This document shows, one piece after another, positions 18,517 to 27,517 of a stretch of DNA of 64,000 nucleotides (within the stretch, counting starts at the first letter, position 1; the number at the start of each line of letters is the position of its first letter). The position numbers and the translations under genes are program-made. The notes below the pieces were generated by a model. It searched no databases and was not told where the DNA came from. It was given only the letters and a program-made list of their open reading frames with translations. Origin of the DNA: Streptomyces mobaraensis (lineage in GTDB: Bacteria > Actinomycetota > Actinomycetes > Streptomycetales > Streptomycetaceae); contig NZ_CP083590.1 in assembly GCF_020099395.1 (NCBI RefSeq), positions 3,844,001 to 3,908,000 of the forward strand. The letters run 5' to 3'.

Positions 18517-19590
18517 TCAGCGCGCCGGCGGTCCGCCCGGGAGTTGCTGGGCGAGCCAGGCGAAGGCCTCCGGGTAGAGCGCCGACCAGGTGCGGTAGTT
18601 GTGGCCCCCCTTGTCGAGCAGCATCGTCTTCAGCCGGACCCGGCTGCTCGCCGCCTCCCGCTGGAACTCCTCGATGTAGGCGGGCGGACTGTCGCGGTCC
18701 TGGCGCGAGGTCGCGAGGAAGAGGGACACATCGGCCTTCGTGTGGCCGACGAGCCAGGTGGGGCTGTTGCGCTGCCGCAGGGCGGGGTCGGCGAGGGCGC
18801 CGCCGTCGCCGTTGAGCGGGTCGGGGTCGAGGGCCGCGCCGGCGGCGAAGACCCGGGGGAACTGCAGCGGCAGCTTCGCCGCGCAGAAGCCGCCGGTTGA
18901 GATCCCCAGCAGCCCCCACGACCTGGGCTGCGGCGCCGCCCGGAAGTGCCGCCGGACGAGCTCGGGGACGTCCCGGGCGAGCCATGTCGCGACCTTCCGC
19001 CCGGACGCGTCGGAGCAGTCGGTGTCCCGCCCGCCGGGGTTGATGACCGGCACGGCGAGGATGAACGGGCGGGTCCGCCCCTCGGCGAGCAGCTTCCGGT
19101 AGGACCGGGGCATCCGGCCCTGGTCGATCCACGACTGCGGCGTCCCCGGCACCCCGTGCAGCAGCATCACGACGGGGAACGTGGCGCGGCGGTAGCGGGG
19201 ATCGTCGTACTCCGGCGGGGTCCAGACCAGGACCTGGCCCGACAGGGCGGACCGGGTGCCGTGGAAGTACGTCTCCCGCATGCCGTGGTCGTCCTCGGCG
19301 AACTGGGCGTGCTCGGCGGGCGGCCCCTGCATGGCGACGGGCCCGGCCCCGTCCGTGCGGCCCAGCAGGTCGTCCCAGGAGGCGTAGAGGCCGTAACTGG
19401 TGTTGATCCAGGTGGCCACTGTGCAGATCGCGGTGAGCTGACATACGACGATCAACAGCACGCGGGCCGCCCAGCGCACCGCTCCGGGCCCAGGGATCCT
19501 CGCCCAGAACAGCAGCGTGGCCAGGACGGACAGCACCGTGACGGCGACGAGCAGGGCGAAGAAGGCGGTTCCGGTGAGGCTGAGAGTCAT
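18517..19590 (-). CDS. Membrane-anchored esterase, paralogue of the convergent neighbour
   Basis: A 357-residue protein with the same plan as 17031-18428: two N-terminal membrane helices, a short linker with a matching SYGLYASWDDLLGRTD motif (neighbour: GFFGTWNQLLGRVD), then an esterase domain with nucleophile elbow GISTGG and His in KGGHNYRTW. It lacks the charged tail. The ATG at 19590 is chosen because the preceding frame is not conserved-looking and GGGAG lies upstream. The pair probably arose by duplication and inversion. The substrate is unknown. Confidence 0.85.
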   Translation of the reverse strand: MTLSLTGTAFFALLVAVTVLSVLATLLFWARIPGPGAVRWAARVLLIVVCQLTAICTVATWINTSYGLYASWDDLLGRTDGAGPVAMQGPPAEHAQFAEDDHGMRETYFHGTRSALSGQVLVWTPPEYDDPRYRRATFPVVMLLHGVPGTPQSWIDQGRMPRSYRKLLAEGRTRPFILAVPVINPGGRDTDCSDASGRKVATWLARDVPELVRRHFRAAPQPRSWGLLGISTGGFCAAKLPLQFPRVFAAGAALDPDPLNGDGGALADPALRQRNSPTWLVGHTKADVSLFLATSRQDRDSPPAYIEEFQREAASSRVRLKTMLLDKGGHNYRTWSALYPEAFAWLAQQLPGGPPAR

Positions 19591-19858
19591 CCCGCTGTGA
19601 TCTCCCTCGGTCGGGCCGCCCACAGGCGACGGCACGGCAGACCATAACGACAGAACGTGCGGGTATCGGGCGGAACGGAGGACGAGAACCCGGATGGGTC
19701 CGGTGGCCCAAACGGTCATATGTCCGGCGCGTGGGCAACCGGAGGGGCAACCTCAAGTCCTGCTCAGACTTTCGATGCATCCGTAGTGTCGCCCTCCCAT
19801 CACGAGTAGTTTCCTGGTCAGGGCGGTCCGAATCACCGGCTGTTGTCTGGGAGGCGTG

Positions 19859-19957
19859 ATGGAATCCATGACGCGCAAGGAAAGAAAGACCGTTGTCGTT
19901 CTGGCCCTCATAGTGATCGCGATCGTTTGCTACATGATCGGCAACATTCAGCCCTGA
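19859..19957 (+). CDS. Small single-span membrane protein, 32 residues
   Basis: An ATG preceded by GGGAGG opens a 33-codon frame: a charged head (MTRKERKTVV), then a hydrophobic helix rich in Val, Ile, Leu and Ala, and a short polar end (IGNIQP). Base composition is lower in G+C than the flanks. The good ribosome site and the helix suggest a genuine small membrane protein, not a chance frame. No function is known. Confidence 0.6.
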   Translation: MESMTRKERKTVVVLALIVIAIVCYMIGNIQP

Positions 19958-20543
19958 CCCTCGACTTCGACCCTCGACTTCGACGCGCGACTCCGTACCT
20001 CGGATCTGAACACCCGTTCCGTTCCTCGGCGCCGGCCGTCGGGCCGCATCCCCGTCCGATCGCCCGTCCCGCCGCCGCGGGCCGGTCCGCGCGCCCCGGC
20101 CGCACACCCCGCGCCGCCTCCGCCCGCCGTGAACTCCTTTCCGTAGCGGCCGAATCGTCTCCGGCCCGTCGCAACCCGCCCCGCCACGTGTGGATTTCGG
20201 CCCACGCGTGCCGGGAGCCGCGACGGGCCGCCGGCGCGCCCGGCCGCCGCCGGTCGCGGACATGGCGCGGTTCCGTACCAACCGGTCGGTGTCCGACGGT
20301 TCTTCACGCGCCGGGCACCAGACACGGCCCGCCGTACATGGCCGGTTCACCGTCGCGCCGGGCGCCCTCGGCTGCGTAGGCTCGACCCGCGCCCTCCCCG
20401 GGCGGGTCCGCGCTTGCCGGGCGACTTACGATACGTACGCGTCGGTTTCCTTCGGGGAGCGCGTCAAGGCGTCGGACGACACGGTCATGCGCCGCCCCGT
20501 CGTCGGCCGCGCGGTGGGCGGGCTATCGATTCGGAGGCAGACC
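19958..20543. other. 586-bp gap with two candidate GBL-receptor operators
   Basis: No convincing gene is seen here. The left end has a 13-bp tandem duplication (CCCTCGACTTCGA). Two sites resemble autoregulatory elements of gamma-butyrolactone receptors: CAACCGGTCGGTG at 20279-20291, and the imperfect palindrome ATACGTACGCGTCGGTTT at 20431-20448, about 100 bp before the receptor gene. Both contain GTCGGT, part of the half-site known for ArpA. The role is inferred. Confidence 0.45.
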
Positions 20544-21245
20544 GTGGCAAAGCAGGACCGCGCGATCAGAACGCGCCGGACGATCCTGGAAGCGGCCGCG
20601 GCGGTGTTCGACGAACGGGGCTACGACGCGGCGACCATCACCGAGATCCTGACGCGGGCCGAGGTGACGAAGGGCGCGCTCTACTTCCACTTCGCCTCCA
20701 AGGAAGATCTCGCCCTGGCCGTCATAGACGCCCAGCTGACCGAGTCGCCGGCCACCCTTGAGCCGCTGGTGACGTCGAGGATGCAGCAACTCGTCGACAT
20801 GGGCCTGGTCTTCGCCCACCGCCTCCGGACGGACCCGCTGCTGCGCGGCAGCGTCCGGCTCACCCTGGAGCACGGCTCGACCTCGCTCAACCGCAGCGGC
20901 CCGTTCCACGGCTGGAGCCAGGTGCACAGCCGCGTCCTCACCGAGGGCAAGGAGCGCGGCGAGGTGCTGCCGCACGTGGTGCCCGCCGACACGGCGGAGC
21001 TGATCGTCGGCGCCTACGCCGGCATCAACATCATGTCCCAGGTCGTGACCGGCCGCGCCGACCTGGAACGCCGCGCCATCTCGCTGTACGAGCATGTGAT
21101 GCCGAGCGTCGCCGTGCCCTCCGTGCTGGCCCGCCTCGACATCGCCCCCGGCCGGGGCGCCCGGGCCCTGGCCGAGGCCGAGCGGCTGCGCGCGGACGAG
21201 ACCACCGGGCCGGCGCCGACCCCTGCCCCCGTCGGGGTCGGCTGA
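20544..21245 (+). CDS. Gamma-butyrolactone receptor-like TetR regulator (ArpA/ScbR family)
   Basis: A 233-residue TetR protein. The HTH (TITEILTRAEVTKGALYFHFASKEDLA) and the ligand domain (FHGWSQVHSRVL; GEVLPHVVPADTAELIVGAYAGINIMSQVVTGR; VMPSVAVPSVLARLDI) follow the pattern of GBL receptors, which repress antibiotic and developmental genes until a butyrolactone signal binds. The GTG start at 20544 follows GGAGG. No afsA-type synthase gene is adjacent, so it could equally be a pseudo-receptor that answers other ligands. A candidate operator lies 96-113 bp upstream, consistent with autoregulation. Confidence 0.85.
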   Translation: MAKQDRAIRTRRTILEAAAAVFDERGYDAATITEILTRAEVTKGALYFHFASKEDLALAVIDAQLTESPATLEPLVTSRMQQLVDMGLVFAHRLRTDPLLRGSVRLTLEHGSTSLNRSGPFHGWSQVHSRVLTEGKERGEVLPHVVPADTAELIVGAYAGINIMSQVVTGRADLERRAISLYEHVMPSVAVPSVLARLDIAPGRGARALAEAERLRADETTGPAPTPAPVGVG

Positions 21246-21297
21246 CCGGATCCCGGATCCCGGATCTGTGAGGGGCGCATGCCCCCTACGGGTCCCC

Positions 21298-21334
21298 GCC
21301 CCTTACGGCCCGGCCACCCCGGGCCGTAAGGGGC
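21298..21334. terminator. Bidirectional terminator between two TetR genes
   Basis: Perfect 16-bp arms (GCCCCTTACGGCCCGG 21298-21313; CCGGGCCGTAAGGGGC 21319-21334) with a 5-base loop between convergent genes. Confidence 0.85.
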
Positions 21335-21382
21335 GCCTACGCGGCCGCTCCCCTGGTTCGGGCCGTCGGGCGGTACGGGACG

Positions 21383-21973
21383 TCAGGCGGTCGCCGCGGC
21401 CGGACCGGGAGCCGTCGTGTCCAGGATTTCCAGGGCGACGGTCAGCGCGGCGAGCCGCCGCTCCTCGGGGTCGCCCGCCAGGTCGTCCAGGGCCAGGGCC
21501 CCGAAGTGGACGGTGAGCAGGGCGCTGGCACAGCGCACCCGGGTGGCCAGGTCGTCGGCGCCCGAGTGGACCAGCCGGGAGAGCCGGGTGACCCGCTCTC
21601 TGAGCCGGGCCCCGATGTCCAGGGTCCGCAGCGACGCCTGGTTCTCCTGCAGGATGCGGAACACCGGCACCGCCTCCCGCAGCTTCTCGCTGTAGCGGCA
21701 GAGGAGTTCGCGCTTCGTCTCCAGCGTGGGCGGCCGGCCCTCGCCCCAGTCGATCAGCTCGTCCACGGGCGCCCCCACCTGGTCCGAGATGGCGACGAGG
21801 ATGTCCTCCTTCGTCTTGAAGTGGTAGTACAGCGCCGCCTTGGTGACTCCGAGCCGTTCGGCGATCTCCCGCAGGGAGGTTTTCTCGTAGCCCCGGGTGA
21901 CGAAGAGGTCGAGCGCGGTCCGCTGGATGCGCTCACGGGTGTCGCTCCTGCGCGTGTGGGGGGTGCTGCCCAT
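21383..21973 (-). CDS. TetR family transcriptional regulator
   Basis: A 196-residue repressor. The N-terminal HTH is classical (TRERIQRTALDLFVTRGYEKTSLREIAERLGVTKAALYYHFKTKEDIL, residues about 10-57) and the C-terminal ligand-binding domain is all-helical. The ATG at 21973 is preferred over 22066 because the extra upstream residues are Arg-rich and unconserved-looking. It is divergent, across a 518-bp gap, from the AccE gene, which is a plausible but unproven target. The ligand is unknown. Confidence 0.88.
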   Translation of the reverse strand: MGSTPHTRRSDTRERIQRTALDLFVTRGYEKTSLREIAERLGVTKAALYYHFKTKEDILVAISDQVGAPVDELIDWGEGRPPTLETKRELLCRYSEKLREAVPVFRILQENQASLRTLDIGARLRERVTRLSRLVHSGADDLATRVRCASALLTVHFGALALDDLAGDPEERRLAALTVALEILDTTAPGPAAATA

Positions 21974-22491
21974 GTGGTCCCTGCTCTCCTTCGTTCCGCT
22001 GTGCCCGTACTTCCGTCGTCGGAGCGTCTCCCCGCGGCGGCGTCCGCCCGTGGGGAGAGAGATCATGGCTCAGGAAACCATCGGCTCCCGGGCCGCCTAC
22101 CCTGCCGACGGCCGCCCATGGGTGCGCCTGCCCCGCCCCCGGCGGGACGGCGCCGGGCCGCGTGGCCCCTCGGTCCGGGGCAGCGTTCGCCGGGACCGGC
22201 CTCCCGGACCCTTGTGGGAGCCCCCTCGGCGGCTCTGCGGCTGCTCTTCGGCCGCTCTCCGACCGCTGTCCGACCGTTCTTCGGGCGGGCCGCCGGCGGC
22301 CCGGCCGCGGTCCGGCGGCGGACGGCCGGCGGAACGGTTCATCCGGATGCGCGAACCGCCCGGCGCTCCCGCCGTCACCCGTTCGGAGGTACCGGGGTTC
22401 CTCCCCGCCGCCGGTGGGAGCACGGTGGAAGAACCGGACACTCGCGGCGCCGCCGCACGGACGTCCGGTGCGCCGAGGGAGTGGAACGGCT
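21974..22491. other. 518-bp divergent intergenic region
   Basis: A frame beginning ATG at 22065 (GGGGAGAGAGATC upstream) stays open into the next gene, but soon turns into low-complexity Arg/Pro/Ser codons, so it is not called. The stretch 22228-22320 is rich in CCGACCG-type repeats. It should hold the promoters of the TetR and AccE genes, but none could be placed. Confidence 0.4.
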
Positions 22492-22728
22492 ATGACCGAC
22501 ATGTTCGTGAGGGTCGAGAAGGGCGTCGCGGGCGAGGAGGAACTCGCCGCCGTGACCACCGTGCTCCTCGCCTGCGCCGCCACGGGCTGCGACGCCGGCC
22601 CCGAGCCCGAGCCCGTCCTCGGGGCCGGGCCCGCCCCCGAGGTCTCCGAGTACGGCCTGTCGTGCACCCCGGCCCGCTGGCGGCCGACGGGATTCACCGC
22701 CCCCACGAGCTGGCAGGGCTGGGCCTGA
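22492..22728 (+). CDS. Acyl-CoA carboxylase epsilon subunit
   Basis: A 78-residue protein. The N-terminal VRVEKGVAGEEELAAVTTVLL and the C-terminal WRPTGFTAPTSWQG are the two conserved blocks of the small epsilon subunits (AccE/PccE) that stimulate actinobacterial acetyl/propionyl-CoA carboxylases. The linker between them is Glu/Pro/Gly-rich, as usual. These genes normally sit beside a carboxyltransferase beta gene (accB/pccB); none is present here, so it is an orphan. A second in-frame ATG lies four codons in. Confidence 0.85.
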   Translation: MTDMFVRVEKGVAGEEELAAVTTVLLACAATGCDAGPEPEPVLGAGPAPEVSEYGLSCTPARWRPTGFTAPTSWQGWA

Positions 22729-22999
22729 CCGGCGAACGCCCCATTCCCCCTTTCCTTTGCGTCACGGAAATCACATCGTCAGGCACCCGGGAAATCATGA
22801 CGGGCGCCCTGAACGAATGCCCGGAAAACGTCCGCGAGGACCAGCCTTTTTTCGTACCGGAAGCGTCCCGCCTCTTTACCCTTCCGATCCCGTGCGCTCA
22901 CTGGCTCGAATGAGTGAAACCCCGGAACCTCTCCTTCCGGTCGAAGTTATCCAGATCGCTTTCTCAGTGGGGGCGCTACACGATCGAAAGGCTATGGAC

Positions 23000-23404
23000 G
23001 TGCTCAAGAAGGTACTCGCCACGACCGCACTGACGGTCTCCACGGTCGGAGCCATCAGCGGCCCCGCGATGGCCGTGGGTCACGACTCGCAGGACATCGC
23101 CAACGCGAACGGCGCGAAGACCGGTTACGGCAACACCAAGACCGGGGGCAAGGAAAGCCCGCAGATGAGCCTGATCCAGGGCACGCTGAACAAGCCGTGC
23201 ATCGGCTTGGGCCGGGCCAACATCCAGAACATCGTGGCCCTCATCAACATCGGGCTCCAGGACATCCCGGTCCTCTCGTCGGAGCAGGAGCAGCAGTGCA
23301 CCGACAACTCGTCCATCAACGACGGCGATGACCCGCTGTCGCACCTGCTCGACGACATCCCGATCATCTCGGGCAACGGCTCGGCCAACGGCCGGCTCTG
23401 GTAA
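23000..23404 (+). CDS. Rodlin (aerial surface protein)
   Basis: A 134-residue secreted protein. A signal peptide ending near AMA-V precedes a mature domain with rodlin signatures: GNT...SPQMSLIQGTLNKPCIGL, NIGLQDIPVLSSEQEQQCTDNSS and DGDDPLSHLL. Rodlins form, with chaplins, the rodlet layer on aerial hyphae and spores. The GTG at 23000 is preferred to ATG 22994 because AAAGG then sits 8 bases upstream and the protein begins MLKKV like its paralogue (MIKKV). CGGAAC-16 bp-AGTTAT near 22924 loosely resembles a sigma-BldN promoter, a weak inference. Confidence 0.93.
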   Translation: MLKKVLATTALTVSTVGAISGPAMAVGHDSQDIANANGAKTGYGNTKTGGKESPQMSLIQGTLNKPCIGLGRANIQNIVALINIGLQDIPVLSSEQEQQCTDNSSINDGDDPLSHLLDDIPIISGNGSANGRLW

Positions 23405-23421
23405 GTACGAGCACGGGATTC

Positions 23422-23458
23422 CCCCCTGCTGCGGGTGTGCGGGCCCCGCGGCAGGGGG
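23422..23458 (+). terminator. Terminator of the first rodlin gene
   Basis: A 13-bp stem with one G-U pair (CCCCCTGCTGCGG 23422-23434; CCGCGGCAGGGGG 23446-23458) followed by TTTCCGTTTT: a textbook terminator by Streptomyces standards. Confidence 0.85.
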
Positions 23459-23654
23459 TTTCCGTTTTCCGGGCGGCGGTACGGCTCAGGGTGCCGGTGA
23501 AAACGGGCCGGGCGCGTGGGGGAAAAGCCGTGTACCGCAGCGCCGGCCGTGGGCCGAATGACGGAGGCCCGAATGAATGAAGCCCGAAACTTCCCCCACT
23601 GCGCCGAGTTAGGCAAGTAGCGCTCGTTTAATCGACCAGAGCGAAGGAACCACT

Positions 23655-24056
23655 GTGATCAAGAAGGTAGTGGCCACGGCCGCCCTGACGGCGTCGGCAG
23701 TCGGCGGCTCCGTCGGCCCCGCCCTGGCAGACGGACCCCGCAGCCAGGACGTCGCCAATGGCAACCAGGCCGTCCAGATGTACGGAAACACTTACACCGG
23801 CGGTTACATGAGCCCCCAGATGGGTCTCATCAACGGCTCGTTCAACAAGCCGTGTATCGCCATCGGAAGGCTGAACCTCCAGGACATCGTCGGCCTGGTG
23901 AACATCGGCCTGCAGGACATTCCGATCCTGTCCTCGGAGCAGCAGCAGATGTGCACCGAGAACTCGACGATCAACGACGGCGACGACCCGCTGTCCCACT
24001 TCCTGGACAACGTCCCGATCCTGTCGTTCAACGCCGACCACAACCGCTCCCACTGA
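23655..24056 (+). CDS. Rodlin, second tandem copy
   Basis: A 133-residue secreted rodlin. The GTG start has AAGGA 8 bases upstream. Signal peptide MIKKVVATAALTASAVGG... ends near ALAD. The mature part repeats the plan of the first copy (SPQMGLINGSFNKPCIAIG; NIGLQDIPILSSEQQQMCTENSTINDGDDPLSHFLDN), with the two Cys conserved. The copies are clearly diverged and lie head to tail, each with its own terminator, so they may be independently expressed. No chaplin gene lies between them. Confidence 0.93.
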   Translation: MIKKVVATAALTASAVGGSVGPALADGPRSQDVANGNQAVQMYGNTYTGGYMSPQMGLINGSFNKPCIAIGRLNLQDIVGLVNIGLQDIPILSSEQQQMCTENSTINDGDDPLSHFLDNVPILSFNADHNRSH

Positions 24057-24075
24057 TCCGTCGGCAGCACGGCGA

Positions 24076-24104
24076 AGCCGCCCCCGGCCCTCCCGGGGGC
24101 GGCT
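24076..24104 (+). terminator. Terminator of the second rodlin gene
   Basis: Perfect 12-bp arms (AGCCGCCCCCGG 24076-24087; CCGGGGGCGGCT 24093-24104) with a 5-base loop, 20 bp after the stop. Confidence 0.8.
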
Positions 24105-24201
24105 CCCGCGCGCCCGGGGCGCCCCTCGGGGGCCGGCGCGCATCTGACGGACTCTCCCGGCACGGCTAGGAGCCCGCCCGGCTCCGGCCGACAGTTCTCG
24201 C

Positions 24202-25672
24202 ATGCCGCCGTCAGCCACCGCACGCGCCGCGGGACCACCTCGTGCCACCGCTCCCGCGTTCGCCCTGCTGGGCGCCGTCCAGGTTGTCCTGATCCTCGCC
24301 ATCACGATGCTCTCCCCGGCCCTGCCGGCCGTCCAGCGCGACCTGGGTCTCTCCGGGGCCGGGCTGACCCTGGTCAGCGCCGCCTACGGGCTGTCCTTCA
24401 GCGGCCTGCTGCTGCTCGGCGGCCGGCTGGCCGACCTCTACGGACGCCGCCGGCTGCTCGTCGCCGGCGTCGCCGTCTTCGGGGCGGCCTCCGCGGCGGC
24501 GGCCTTCGCCCCCGGTTTCGGCACGCTCCTGGCGACCCGGTTCGTCCAGGGCGCCGGCGCGGCCCTCGCGGCGCCCTCCGCCATGACACTCGTCCGGTCC
24601 CTGTACCCGGACGCGGCGCGGCGCGCCCGCGCCCTGGCCGTCTGGGGCGGGCTGGGCGGCTTCGGGGCGACGGCGGGCACGCTGTTCTCGGGCGCCGTGA
24701 CCACCTGGGCGTCCTGGCGGTGGACGTTCGCCGTCCCGGCCGCCGTCTCGCTGTGCGTCGTCCTCGCCGCGCCGCGCGTGCTGCCCGCGGGCCCGGCGCC
24801 GGTCCGGGTCCGGCTGGACGTGCCGGGGGGCGGTCCTGGTGACGGCCGGGCTGTCGGTGCTGAGCCACGGCCTGGTCGAGGCGGGCGAACGGGCGTGGGG
24901 CACGCCGCGGGTGTGGGCTCCGGTCGTCGCCGGGCTGCTGCTGCTCGTCGCCTTCGTCGTGGTGGAACTGCGCGTCCAGAAACCGCTGTTGCCACTGGGG
25001 TTCCTGGTGTCGCGGCGGCGGGCGGCGGCCCTGGGAGCGATCCTGGTCGGCTCCGCCGGGATGTCCGCGATCTTCTTCTTCCTCTCCCTGTACCTCCAGG
25101 AGGTGCGCTCCGCCTCGCCGTTGCTGACCTCCGCGGCCTTTCTGCCCTTCGGCGCCGCGCAGCTGGCGGCGGGCCCGCTCGCGGCGCGGGCCGTCCGGAA
25201 CCGGGGGGCGCGGTCCGTCACGGCGGGCGGACTCGTGCTCTGCGCGGGCGGGTTGCTGCTGCTCGGCCGGCTCGGCGCGGACACCCCGTACCTCGGCGGC
25301 ACCCTGGCCGGGCTGCTCCTCTTCCCCGTCGGCATCGCCTGCGTCTTCTCCGGGGCGACGGTCGCCGCCCTGGAGGGGGTGCGGGACGACCGGGCCGGGC
25401 TCGCCGGCGGCGTCGTCAATACCGTCATGGAAGTCGGGCCGACGGTCGGTCTGGCCGCCCTGGTGACCCTCGCGGCCACCCGCGCGGACCGCCTGCGGCA
25501 CGGCGGAACGGCCGCGGCCGAGGCCGTGTCGGCCGGGTACGGGTACGGGCTGACGGTGGCCGCGGCGGTGTGCGCGGGCGGGGCGGCGCTCGTCGCGTAC
25601 GCGCTGAAGCGGGTCGGGCCGGACGGGGAGCGCGACGGCGGGGGAGGCGGTGGGGCCGGTCCCGTCCCCTGA
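24202..25672 (+). pseudogene. MFS drug transporter (DHA2-like), frame broken in a G6 run
   Basis: The two halves of one transporter lie in different frames. The first frame (24202 to about 24825) gives helices 1-6 with the MFS motif [12 protein letters not shown] and the drug-antiporter region; the second (about 24827 to 25672) gives the remaining helices from [14 protein letters not shown] onward. They join perfectly if one G is removed from the G6 run at 24825-24830 ([12 protein letters not shown]), giving about 489 residues, the usual size of a 14-helix DHA2 exporter. Either a sequencing error or a real frameshift. It would export drugs or metabolites by proton antiport. No strong ribosome site precedes the ATG. 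Confidence 0.85.
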
Positions 25673-25755
25673 CCGCCGTCCGCCGTAGTGACCGCACGGT
25701 CCGCCGTATTGACCACCAGCACCGTTTCACCACTGGAAACCGAGGAGTTCTCGTC

Positions 25756-26577
25756 ATGAGCCATCCGTCCCTGCCCGGTACGGCATCCACCGCCCGGCCC
25801 TCCCGCACGCCCGCCGAGTCCCAACGGTTCGCCGGGAAAGTGGCGTTGGTGACCGGCGGCGGGAGGAACATCGGCCGGGAGGCCGCGCTGACCTTCGCCC
25901 GCGGTGGCGCCACCGTGGTCGTGGCCGGTCCCACCCCGGCCGACCTGGAGGAGACCGTCCGGCTGATCGAGGCCGCCGGCGGCCGGGGCTCCGCCGTGGT
26001 CGCGGACGTCACCCGGGCCGCCGACGCGGCGGCCATGGTGGCCGCGGCCGTGGAGCGCCACGGCGGCCTGCACATCGCCTTCAACAACGCCGGCGTCTTC
26101 GGCAGGCCGGCTCCGGTGGCCGAACAGGACGAGGACGCGTGGGCGTCCGTCCTCGCGGTCAACACCACCGGCGTCTGGCTCTCCATGAAGTACGAGATCG
26201 CGCACATGCGCGCCCACGGCGGCGGCGCCATCGTCAACTCCGCCTCCAACATCGGCTTCCACGCCCGCCGGCCGGGCCTGGGCGCCTACGCCGCGTCCAA
26301 GGCCGCGGTGTCGGTCCTCACCCGGACCGCCGCGCGCGAGTACATAGCCGAGGGCGTGCGCATCAACGCGGTGAGCCCGGGCGGCACGGACACGCCGATG
26401 TCCTTCCGGCCCGGCGAGACGGCCGAGGAGCGCGACGCGCGGGTACGGGCCGTGGTGCCGATCGGACGGGTCGCGGAGATCCGGGAGATCACCGCCGCGG
26501 TGGCGTGGCTGGCCTCGGACGAGGCGGCGTTCGTGGTCGGACACGACCTGGTGGTGGACGGGGGCGCGAGCGCGTAG
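25756..26577 (+). CDS. Short-chain dehydrogenase/reductase (SDR)
   Basis: A 273-residue classical SDR oxidoreductase. The cofactor motif TGGGRNIG, the NNAG motif, the catalytic Ser in NSAS and the Tyr-Lys pair in YAASK are all present, and SPGGTDTPM follows as in the family. GAGGAG lies 9 bases before the ATG. The lack of an Asp after beta-2 (VVVAGP) leaves cofactor preference open. It follows the MFS gene by 83 bp in the same direction and may be co-transcribed. Substrate unknown. Confidence 0.92.
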   Translation: MSHPSLPGTASTARPSRTPAESQRFAGKVALVTGGGRNIGREAALTFARGGATVVVAGPTPADLEETVRLIEAAGGRGSAVVADVTRAADAAAMVAAAVERHGGLHIAFNNAGVFGRPAPVAEQDEDAWASVLAVNTTGVWLSMKYEIAHMRAHGGGAIVNSASNIGFHARRPGLGAYAASKAAVSVLTRTAAREYIAEGVRINAVSPGGTDTPMSFRPGETAEERDARVRAVVPIGRVAEIREITAAVAWLASDEAAFVVGHDLVVDGGASA

Positions 26578-26671
26578 CAGCGTGCGGGGGGCCGTGGGTC
26601 GCGGTGTGGGGTGCGCGGCCGGATAATCCGGGTGATGACGAACTCGCCGCCCACCCCCCCCGACGCCGGCC

Positions 26672-27454
26672 GTGCCCTCCGTGCCGTCCACGCCGTCCGA
26701 CCGGGTGGAGGACCCGCGCCTCGGCGCGCTCCTCGCCGGGACGCGGCGGCGGCTGCTCGACGACGTCTCCGACGTGGGCGCCGCGTTCCCGCTCGTCCTG
26801 GCCGGCGGGCTCGCGGCGCGGTTTCACGGCCTGTCGCGGGGATCCGGCCGTCCCGGGGAACCTCACCCCGAGCCCGGACCGGGTCTCGACTTCGCCACCG
26901 ACACCCAGACGCCCATGGCCGACGTCCTGGCGACGGTGCGGACCGGGCTGGAGGCCCGCGGATGGCGGGTGCGGGACGCGGCGGCGGACCCGCTCGCCGC
27001 GCGGTTCACCGCCACGGACTCCCTGAACGACGAGGAGTGCGAGGTCGGGATCGCCAAGGAGACGCTGTGGCGCCCGCCGGCCCGCAGCGGAGCCGTACGC
27101 GTCCTCGCGGTGGAGGACGTGGTGGGGACGAAGGTCCGGGCGCTGGCCGACCGGGGGCTCGCGCGCGACCTCGTCGACGTCCACGCCGCGTCGGACCGCT
27201 GGTCGCGCGTCGAACTGGAGGAACTCGGGCGCCGGCACGCCCGGGACCCCTTCGACCTCGCCGATCTGAAGGCGCGGCTGGAGGGGCTGGACTGGCGCGG
27301 GGACGCCGAGTTCAGCGCGTGCGGGCTGGACGAGGCGGGCACGGAGGCGGTGCGGCGCTGGGCGCAGTTCTGGGCCGACGACATCGGCGAGCGGCTCGCG
27401 GAGGAGGCTCCTTACGAGGAGGAGCCCTCGGAGGAGGACTCTTCGGAGGAGTAG
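26672..27454 (+). CDS. AbiEii/AbiGii-type nucleotidyltransferase, solitary
   Basis: A 260-residue protein of the AbiEii-like nucleotidyltransferase fold: FPLVLAGGLAARFHGLSR then GLDFATD (active-site G-G and Asp region), a conserved VLAVEDVVGTKVRALADRGLARDLVDV block and a Glu/Ser-rich tail. In type IV toxin-antitoxin systems AbiEii partners with AbiEi, but no AbiEi gene is adjacent, so a toxin role is not supported here. The real start may be ATG 26635: its frame joins this one if one C is dropped from the C8 run at 26654-26661, with no stop between. Confidence 0.75.
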   Translation: MPSVPSTPSDRVEDPRLGALLAGTRRRLLDDVSDVGAAFPLVLAGGLAARFHGLSRGSGRPGEPHPEPGPGLDFATDTQTPMADVLATVRTGLEARGWRVRDAAADPLAARFTATDSLNDEECEVGIAKETLWRPPARSGAVRVLAVEDVVGTKVRALADRGLARDLVDVHAASDRWSRVELEELGRRHARDPFDLADLKARLEGLDWRGDAEFSACGLDEAGTEAVRRWAQFWADDIGERLAEEAPYEEEPSEEDSSEE

Positions 27455-27517
27455 GCCCAAGAGGGATGGGCCCCGGATGAGTAGGCCATCGGGCGCCGGA
27501 CGGATCCGAACGGCCCG

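Noticed and set aside
22065..22913. Plus-strand frame starting ATGGCTCAGGAA with a purine-rich leader
   Set aside because: After about 25 codons it becomes low-complexity and overlaps the AccE gene in another frame.
22797..22913. 38-codon frame before the first rodlin
   Set aside because: Weak ribosome site and no recognisable features; probably part of the rodlin upstream region.
24202..26577. A single 791-codon frame that would fuse half a transporter to the SDR
   Set aside because: The fusion exists only because the frameshifted stretch happens to lack stops; the transporter continues in the other frame and the SDR has its own ribosome site.
26672..27454. Type IV toxin-antitoxin system (AbiE)
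   Set aside because: Only the AbiEii-like nucleotidyltransferase is present; no AbiEi antitoxin gene is next to it.
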